Below are positions 5,101 to 9,335 of a stretch of DNA of 9,335 bases, one piece after another. The first letter of the stretch is position 1. Every line of letters starts with the position of its first letter. The position numbers and the translations under genes are program-made. The stretch is taken from NCBI GenBank assembly GCA_029777215.1, contig JAKOSQ010000348.1:1-9335 (forward strand), in the 5' to 3' direction. This DNA is from Bacillota bacterium. GTDB taxonomy: Bacteria; Bacillota; Clostridia; Oscillospirales; Oscillospiraceae. The notes beneath the pieces are model-generated. The model was not told the origin of the DNA and made no database searches. It worked only from the letters and a program-made list of their open reading frames with translations.

Positions 5101-7554
5101 ATGAAAAAAGTTGTGATCGTCGGAGGCGTCGCGGGCGGCGCGAGCTGCGCAGCGCGGCTCCGCAGACTCGATAAGGACGCCGAAATCGTCCTTTTTGAGC
5201 GCGGACCGTACATCTCTTACGCCAACTGCGGCCTACCCTACCACGTCGGCGGCATTATCAAATCGCGCGACGCGCTGCTGCTGCAGACCCCGCAGGCCAT
5301 GAAAGCCAAATTCAACATCGACGTCTTCGTCAAAACCGAGGTCACGGCCATCGACCGCGCGGGCAAGACCGTCACGGTCAGGGATCTTGCCACCGGCGCG
5401 GAGCGCGCGGAGCGCTACGACACACTCGTCCTCTCGACCGGTTCGTCGCCCGTCCGCCCGCCCATCCCCGGAATCGACTCGCCCCGCATCCAGACGCTCT
5501 GGACCGTGCCGGACGCCGAGCGCATCCGCGCGCTGGTGACAGAACAGGGCGTTAAGACGGCGGCGGTGATCGGCGGCGGCTTCATCGGCCTTGAGATGGC
5601 CGAAAACCTCCGCGAAGCGGGCGTTTCGGTTGCACTCGTCGAGGCGACCGACCAAGTCATGGCTCCGCTGGATTTTGAAATGGCCCAGCTTTTGCACGAA
5701 AACCTCGCGCAAAACGGCGTTGAGCTGCATCTCGGTGACGCAGTCAGCGCGTTTTCGGATGACGGCGCCGCTGTCACCGTCGCGCTCAAGAGCGGAAAAA
5801 CGGTGAGGGCTGAGCTCGTCATCCTCTCCATCGGCGTGCGCCCGAACAGCGAGCTCGCCAAGGCCGCCGGTTTAGACCTCAACGCGCGCGGCGGCATTGT
5901 GACCGACGCGCAGCTCCACACCTCCGACCCCGCCATTTACGCCGTCGGCGACGCGATCGAGGTTGAGGATCTCGTCTTCCACGACCGCACGATGATCCCC
6001 CTTGCGGGCCCGGCCAACAAGCAGGGCCGCATCGCGGCAAACAACATCGCCGGCGCGAGCGAGACCTACGACGGCACACAGGGCACGGCGGTCGCGAAGG
6101 TCTTTGACCTCACGGCGGCCTCGACCGGCGCGAACGAAAAGACGCTCATTAAGCGCGGCATGGTCAAGGATCAGGACTACAAAACGATCACGATCACGCA
6201 AAACTCCCACGCGGGCTACTACCCCGGCGCGGTGCCGATGACGATGAAGCTCCTGTTCTCCCCGGACGGCAAAAAGCTTTTCGGTGCGCAGATCGTCGGG
6301 CGCGACGGCGTTGACAAGCGCATTGACACGCTCGCCGTGGCCCTGCGGCTCGGCGCGGGCGTGAGCGAGCTCAAGAGTCTCGAGTTCGCCTATGCGCCGC
6401 CCTACTCCTCCGCGAAGGACCCGGTCAACATGGCGGGCTTCGTCGCGGGGAACGTCCTCGACGGCCTTGTCGCCTTCGCTCCCTGGGACGTCGCTGAAAA
6501 GGAGCCGGAGACGGTGCTGCTCGACGTCCGCGAGGACGCGGAGCTCATGGCTTTCGCCATTCCCCGCGCCAGGCACATCCCCCTCGGTCAGCTCCGCAAA
6601 CGCTTTTCGGAGCTCGACCCCGAGACCCCGGTCGTTGTCTTCTGCGCCATCGGCGTGCGGGCCTACAACGGCGCGCGCATTCTGATGCAGAACGGCTTCA
6701 AAAACGTCCGCGTCTATCCGGGCGGCATGCGTTTTTACCAGTCCACCCACTATGAGGAGGCCAACATGGAAAAGAGCGAACCCACCCCCGTCGCGGACAG
6801 CGGCAATGTAGACACCTCCAACGCTCCGGTCGCCTGCATGCGCGTCGACTGCAGCGGCCTTCAGTGCCCCGGCCCGATCATGAAGGTCTTTGAGACGATG
6901 AAGACGCTCTCCGACGGACAGGTCATGGAGGTCTCGGCCTCCGACCCCGGCTTCACGCGCGACATTGGCGCGTGGTGCCGCCGCACCGGGAACACCCTCG
7001 TCTCGAACGAAAAGCGCGGGAATGACTATGTCGCCCTCGTCAAAAAGGGCGGCGGCGCGGCGGAGCCGGTCGTGAAGGATACGCCGCAGGGCAAGACGAT
7101 CATCGTCTTCTCCGGAGACCTCGACCGCGTGCTCGCGAGCTTCATCATCGCCAACGGCGCGGCGGCGATGGGCCGTCCTGTGACGATGTTCTTCACCTTC
7201 TGGGGCCTTACCGCTCTGCGCAAGCCCGAAAAGCAGCCGATCCAGAAGTCCTTCATGGAGGGCATGTTCGACAAGATGCTCCCGCGCGGGACGAAGGAGC
7301 TCAAGCTCTCGAAGATGAACATGGGCGGCATGGGCACCTCGATGATGAAAAAGATCATGGAGGAAAAGAACGTCGACTCGCTGGAGATCATGATCGAAAA
7401 GGCGAAGGCGGCGGGCATCAAGCTCGTGGCCTGCACGATGAGCATGGACATTATGGGCATCCGCCCGGAAGAGCTCATCGACGGCGTGGAGCTCGGCGGC
7501 GTTGGCGCCTACCTCGGCGACGCGGAGGAGTCGAACGTCAACCTGTTCATTTAA
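5101..7554 (+). CDS. CoA-disulfide reductase-type flavoprotein fused to rhodanese, TusA and DsrE-like domains
   Basis: 817 residues, with AAGGAGG (5087-5093) 7 bases before the ATG. (1) Residues 1 to about 450 are a FAD/NAD(P)H disulfide reductase of the CoADR/Npsr/NADH-oxidase family: VGGVAGG FAD site (8-13), single active cysteine C43 (YANCGLPY, as in staphylococcal CoADR), NAD(P)-binding VIGGGFIGLE (156-165), C-terminal dimer region with Y373/Y374 and Y435. (2) About 459-550 is a rhodanese domain with catalytic C515 (FCAIGVR loop). (3) About 578-648 is a TusA/SirA domain with C589 in CPGP. (4) About 664-817 is a DsrE-like domain with C778 (VACTMSMDIMG). All four catalytic cysteines are present, so it likely reduces CoA disulfide, CoA persulfide or polysulfide and passes sulfane sulfur along the domains. 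It is soluble and sits downstream of trxA in the same operon. Preferred substrate not decidable. An internal start may exist at 6766. Confidence 0.93.
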   Translation: MKKVVIVGGVAGGASCAARLRRLDKDAEIVLFERGPYISYANCGLPYHVGGIIKSRDALLLQTPQAMKAKFNIDVFVKTEVTAIDRAGKTVTVRDLATGAERAERYDTLVLSTGSSPVRPPIPGIDSPRIQTLWTVPDAERIRALVTEQGVKTAAVIGGGFIGLEMAENLREAGVSVALVEATDQVMAPLDFEMAQLLHENLAQNGVELHLGDAVSAFSDDGAAVTVALKSGKTVRAELVILSIGVRPNSELAKAAGLDLNARGGIVTDAQLHTSDPAIYAVGDAIEVEDLVFHDRTMIPLAGPANKQGRIAANNIAGASETYDGTQGTAVAKVFDLTAASTGANEKTLIKRGMVKDQDYKTITITQNSHAGYYPGAVPMTMKLLFSPDGKKLFGAQIVGRDGVDKRIDTLAVALRLGAGVSELKSLEFAYAPPYSSAKDPVNMAGFVAGNVLDGLVAFAPWDVAEKEPETVLLDVREDAELMAFAIPRARHIPLGQLRKRFSELDPETPVVVFCAIGVRAYNGARILMQNGFKNVRVYPGGMRFYQSTHYEEANMEKSEPTPVADSGNVDTSNAPVACMRVDCSGLQCPGPIMKVFETMKTLSDGQVMEVSASDPGFTRDIGAWCRRTGNTLVSNEKRGNDYVALVKKGGGAAEPVVKDTPQGKTIIVFSGDLDRVLASFIIANGAAAMGRPVTMFFTFWGLTALRKPEKQPIQKSFMEGMFDKMLPRGTKELKLSKMNMGGMGTSMMKKIMEEKNVDSLEIMIEKAKAAGIKLVACTMSMDIMGIRPEELIDGVELGGVGAYLGDAEESNVNLFI
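6754..6768 (+). promoter_or_regulatory. Internal in-frame ribosome site and ATG in the fusion gene
   Basis: GAGGAGG (6754-6760) is followed after 5 bases by an ATG (6766-6768) in the reading frame of the fusion gene, at M556. It falls at the end of the rhodanese domain, at the start of a polar linker (EKSEPTPVADSGNVDTSNAP) before the TusA domain. Initiation here would give a separate 262-residue TusA-DsrE protein. The motif also encodes Glu-Glu-Ala, so it may be chance, or the trace of a former separate gene start. Confidence 0.45.
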
Positions 7555-7556
7555 AA

Positions 7557-7576
7557 GCGGTGCGAGCACCGCATTT
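7557..7576 (+). terminator. Hairpin directly after the fusion gene, weak terminator
   Basis: GCGGTG (7557-7562) and CACCGC (7567-7572) pair around CGAG, starting 2 bases after the TAA, followed only by ATTT. The short T run makes it a weak terminator or a 3'-end stabiliser. Confidence 0.4.
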
Positions 7577-7608
7577 AAAAGGATCTCGCGCTGCGGCGCT
7601 TGCAGAGA

Positions 7609-7657
7609 GAGGGCTCGGAGAAGTGAAGTCCCCGAGCCCTCGAATCTTATAAATTTT
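7609..7657 (+). terminator. Probable second terminator of the trxA operon
   Basis: GAGGGCTCGG (7609-7618) and CCGAGCCCTC (7632-7641) form a perfect 10-bp stem with a 13-base loop. The sequence after it is A/T-rich, with TTTT at 7654-7657, but the T run is delayed. It is the strongest hairpin downstream of the fusion gene. Confidence 0.45.
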
Positions 7658-7773
7658 GTCGGCGAGACCCGACAACTCGCCGTGTCCGGCGCAAGGGCAC
7701 CCCACAAAATCCGCGATTTCGTGGGGTGAGGGGGAATAACGGAGCGAGTGAGCTTTCGGGCTTGCCCGGAAGC
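7656..7773. repeat. Cluster of inverted repeats in gene-free DNA, possible dispersed palindromic element
   Basis: The stretch 7555-7874 has no convincing gene. It holds: TTGTCGG/CCGACAA (7656-7662/7669-7675), overlapped by the competing CGGCGAG/CTCGCCG (7660-7666/7676-7682); CACCCCAC/GTGGGGTG (7698-7705/7721-7728), continued inward past an A-C mismatch by AAAT/ATTT; and GCTTTCGGGC/GCCCGGAAGC (7752-7761/7764-7773), with one T-G pair and a 2-base loop. ATTTTGT (7653-7659) can also pair with ACAAAAT (7704-7710). A frame from 7627 to the TAA at 7864-7866 is open but has no credible start codon with a ribosome site. Such palindrome-rich intergenic segments with a start-less open frame are typical of dispersed repeats; copy number cannot be seen here. 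Confidence 0.5.
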
Positions 7774-7821
7774 GAACGATACGGAGTTTATTCGGACGAA
7801 TTGCACGGCAATAGGTCGATT

Positions 7822-7848
7822 GGACGGATGACGAGGGACGGAGGACGA
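7822..7848 (+). repeat. Two 13-base direct repeats upstream of the cold-shock promoter
   Basis: GGACGGATGACGA (7822-7834) and GGACGGAGGACGA (7836-7848) differ at one position and are separated by a single G. They end 26 bases before the -35 box of the cold-shock gene. They may be the edge of the palindromic element to the left or a tandem protein-binding site. Confidence 0.55.
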
Positions 7849-7874
7849 AATTTTTTCAAAGTTTAAAATAATGC

Positions 7875-7903
7875 TTGCTATTTCCGCAGAAAGCGGTTAT
7901 ACT
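7875..7903 (+). promoter_or_regulatory. Promoter of the cold-shock protein gene
   Basis: TTGCTA (7875-7880) and TATACT (7898-7903) are separated by 17 bases. The spacer contains a small inverted repeat, CCGC (7884-7887) and GCGG (7893-7896). The transcript would start near 7910, giving an untranslated leader of about 118 bases, long as is usual for cold-shock protein mRNAs. Confidence 0.65.
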
Positions 7904-7932
7904 AATTGTGTTCTAAATGTACTGATTGATTG

Positions 7933-7986
7933 CCGCCGATTGTAAGTCAATTTCCATTTTGACTTGTCATCAGGCGGTTTTTGTTT
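7933..7986 (+). promoter_or_regulatory. Terminator-like hairpin in the leader of the cold-shock gene
   Basis: CCGCC (7933-7937) pairs with GGCGG (7973-7977), GAT (7938-7940) with ATC (7969-7971), and AAGTCAA (7944-7950) with TTGACTT (7959-7965), with an 8-base loop, one small internal loop and one bulged A. TTTTTGTTT (7978-7986) follows directly. It starts about 25 bases into the inferred transcript and ends 42 bases before the ATG, so it could attenuate transcription or act as a temperature-sensitive structure. Confidence 0.5.
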
Positions 7987-8027
7987 GCTCCATTTCGAAT
8001 AACATTTTTACAGGAGGTACTTGTTTT

Positions 8028-8240
8028 ATGAATAACGGTACTGTCAAATGGTTCAACGAGGATAAGGGCTTCGGCTTCATTTCCAACGACAACGGCGGCG
8101 ACGACGTCTTCGTCCACTTCTCCGCCATCAAGAGCAACGGCTTCAAGACTCTCAAGGAAGGCCAGAAGGTCTCCTATGATGTCGAGCCGGACCCGAAGGA
8201 CAGCCGCAAGATGCGCGCCGTCAACGTCTGCGTCGACTAA
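8028..8240 (+). CDS. csp: Cold-shock protein, CspA/CspB family
   Basis: 70 residues, the full length of a single cold-shock domain. It opens [18 protein letters not shown], containing the RNP1 motif (KGFGFI), followed by RNP2 (VFVHFSAI). It continues to [13 protein letters not shown] and the final strand. It binds single-stranded RNA or DNA and melts secondary structure at low temperature or in fast growth. AGGAGGT (8012-8018) stands 9 bases before this ATG. The frame stays open upstream to a TTG at 7926, but that start has no ribosome site and its codons run through the leader hairpin, so 8028 is used. The gene is monocistronic, with its own promoter (7875-7903), structured leader and terminator (8258-8287). 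The paralogue letter cannot be assigned from sequence. Confidence 0.95.
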   Translation: MNNGTVKWFNEDKGFGFISNDNGGDDVFVHFSAIKSNGFKTLKEGQKVSYDVEPDPKDSRKMRAVNVCVD

Positions 8241-8257
8241 TCGACCGGCATATTAAA

Positions 8258-8287
8258 AGAGCCCGCCATCCGGCGGGCTCTTTTTTT
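8258..8287 (+). terminator. Strong intrinsic terminator of the cold-shock gene
   Basis: AGAGCCCGCC (8258-8267) and GGCGGGCTCT (8272-8281) form a perfect 10-bp stem with an ATCC loop, followed by a T run to 8287. AAAA before the stem also allows weaker termination from the other strand. Confidence 0.95.
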
Positions 8288-8345
8288 AATTCAAATATTC
8301 ACCGATACCGGGATCGCTTCTGCGCGCGAAAGTAAAAATTCCGGC

Positions 8346-8374
8346 TTGTGCGGCGCCGCCCCGGGCGGTATAAT
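8346..8374 (+). promoter_or_regulatory. Promoter of the ComEC-like hydrolase gene
   Basis: A perfect -10 box TATAAT (8369-8374) stands 17 bases after a weak -35, TTGTGC (8346-8351). It follows the cold-shock terminator, so the downstream gene has its own transcript starting near 8381 with a very short leader. Confidence 0.65.
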
Positions 8375-8400
8375 GGCGCGGATGAAAAGGAGCGATACAT

Positions 8401-9303
8401 ATGAAAAAAGGTTCGCGGCTCTGGTGGGCCGTTTCGATCATTATTGTCGCCGCGGCGTTTTTCTGGCGGCTGGGCGACGGGCAGGACACGAGCTCGAGCC
8501 CCGCGCCCGGCGGCAGCTTCACGGTGCAGTACCTCGACGTCGGCCAGGGCGACTCGGAGCTTGTCCAGTGCGACGGGCACTACATGCTCATCGACGGCGG
8601 CACCTCGAAGTATTCCGACAAAATTTACGCGACGCTCAAGGCGCAGGACATCACAGCCCTCGACTACATCGTCAACACCCACCCGCACGAGGACCACGTC
8701 GGCGGCCTGTCGGGCGCGCTGCAGTTTGCGACGGTCAAAACGGCCCTCTCGCCGGTCAAATCCTATGACGGCGAAGGCTTCAAGGATTTTAAGAAGTACC
8801 TCAAAAAGCAGGGCGTTTCGATCACAGTGCCCTCGCCGGGCGACACGTTCACGCTCGGCAGCGCCAGCGTTACGGTGCTCGGTCCGATCGAGGACTCGGA
8901 CGATCCGAACGACCTGTCCATCGTCCTGCGGGTCGTCTACGGCGACACCTCGTTTCTCTTTGTCGGCGACGCGCAGACGAGCGAGGAAAACGATATCCTC
9001 GCCAGCGGCCGGACGGTCAAAAGCGACGTCTTGAAGGTTGGCCACCACGGCAGCGAGACCGCGACCGGGGCGGATTTCCTCGCCGCCATCGCACCGAAAT
9101 ACGCGGTCATCGAGGTCGGCGATTCGAACAGCTACAACCACCCCAATCAGGGGACGCTTGACCGGCTCAAGGCCGCCGGCGTAACGCTCTTCCGCACCGA
9201 CCTGCAGGGGACGATTACCTGCACGAGCGACGGCAAAGCGCTCACGTTCCAAACCGGGAAGACCGCGTCCTCGGACGTCTTCACCAAAAAGGATGACGAC
9301 TGA
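8401..9303 (+). CDS. Membrane-anchored metallo-beta-lactamase-fold hydrolase, ComEC/Rec2 C-terminal type
   Basis: 300 residues, with AAGGAG (8387-8392) 8 bases before the ATG. Residues about 7-22 (LWWAVSIIIVAAAFFW) form one N-terminal membrane segment or uncleaved signal, followed by a Ser/Pro/Gly linker, so the domain should face the outside. The domain (about 40-285) begins FTVQYLDVGQGDSELV, the signature of the ComEC-related MBL group. Metal ligands are H94-x-H96-x-D98-H99 (THPHEDHVGG), D190 (VGDAQ), H215 in GHHGSE and H247 in NHPNQ; all expected ligands are present. In ComEC this domain is proposed to degrade the non-transported DNA strand; stand-alone anchored copies are common in Firmicutes and are usually of unknown substrate (nuclease or phosphodiesterase likely). 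The ComEC channel domain is absent. No partner gene is visible. Confidence 0.9.
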   Translation: MKKGSRLWWAVSIIIVAAAFFWRLGDGQDTSSSPAPGGSFTVQYLDVGQGDSELVQCDGHYMLIDGGTSKYSDKIYATLKAQDITALDYIVNTHPHEDHVGGLSGALQFATVKTALSPVKSYDGEGFKDFKKYLKKQGVSITVPSPGDTFTLGSASVTVLGPIEDSDDPNDLSIVLRVVYGDTSFLFVGDAQTSEENDILASGRTVKSDVLKVGHHGSETATGADFLAAIAPKYAVIEVGDSNSYNHPNQGTLDRLKAAGVTLFRTDLQGTITCTSDGKALTFQTGKTASSDVFTKKDDD

Positions 9304-9335
9304 AAACCGGGATGAACCGCGGGAAAAATACATAT

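Noticed and set aside
5872..7806. 644-residue minus-strand open frame opposite the fusion gene
   Set aside because: His/Arg/Val-rich antisense translation with no recognisable motif; the sense strand carries four intact domains. It is a consequence of GC-biased codon use.
7555..7860. CRISPR array
   Set aside because: The repeats are unequal inverted repeats and one adjacent pair of 13-mers, without regular spacers or repeated units of CRISPR length; no cas gene is present.
7926..8027. In-frame 34-residue N-terminal extension of the cold-shock protein from a TTG
   Set aside because: No ribosome site at the TTG, the extension runs through the leader hairpin, and the ATG at 8028 has AGGAGGT at ideal distance and gives the standard 70-residue protein.
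8299..9333. 344-residue minus-strand open frame opposite the ComEC-like gene
   Set aside because: Antisense shadow; no domain or ribosome site, while the sense frame keeps every metal ligand.
9304..9335. Start of a further gene at the right edge (ATG at 9312 or just beyond the window)
   Set aside because: No clear ribosome site before 9312 and only eight codons visible; undecidable from this window.

Overview
The window looks like chromosomal DNA of a GC-rich anaerobic Clostridia member, most likely a gut Oscillospirales/Ruminococcaceae-type bacterium. The reasons are strong AGGAGG-type ribosome sites, GC-rich codon choice, a YdjI-type SPFH/zinc-ribbon protein, a remnant of a 2-hydroxyacyl-CoA dehydratase, and a Crp/Fnr regulator beside thioredoxin and CoA-disulfide-reductase genes. 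The taxonomic call is inference; no rRNA or other taxonomic marker is present.

Layout. (1) 1-557, minus strand: the 5' part of a phage-tail-like gene with a TTG start, running off the left edge. (2) 696-877: a decayed, frameshifted N-terminal fragment of a 2-hydroxyacyl-CoA dehydratase. (3) 890-3137: a promoter, a leader with two hairpins, an SPFH protein with three C-terminal zinc ribbons, and a lipoprotein of unknown function. (4) 3204-4537: an HD-domain hydrolase overlapping a Crp/Fnr-type regulator, closed by a terminator. (5) 4621-7554: a thiol/persulfide operon, with thioredoxin followed by an 817-residue fusion of CoA-disulfide reductase, rhodanese, TusA and DsrE-like domains. (6) 7555-7860: gene-free DNA full of inverted and direct repeats. 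(7) 7875-8287: a cold-shock protein gene with a long structured leader and a strong terminator. (8) 8346-9303: a membrane-anchored ComEC-type metallo-beta-lactamase-fold hydrolase with its own promoter.

The most interesting part is 3857-7554. The regulator has a CRP-like recognition helix (R-E-x-x-x-R). Just downstream of its gene lies a TGTGA-N5-TCACA palindrome centred about 41 bases before the inferred start of the trxA transcript, the position of a class II activator site. The operon it would control carries a whole sulfur-transfer relay in one polypeptide (Cys43, Cys515, Cys589, Cys778) next to thioredoxin. Inside the fused gene, in the linker between the rhodanese and TusA domains, sits a good in-frame ribosome site and ATG that could also yield a separate TusA-DsrE protein. 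The model is a locally regulated persulfide/polysulfide or low-molecular-weight disulfide stress module; regulation and physiological substrate are inference.
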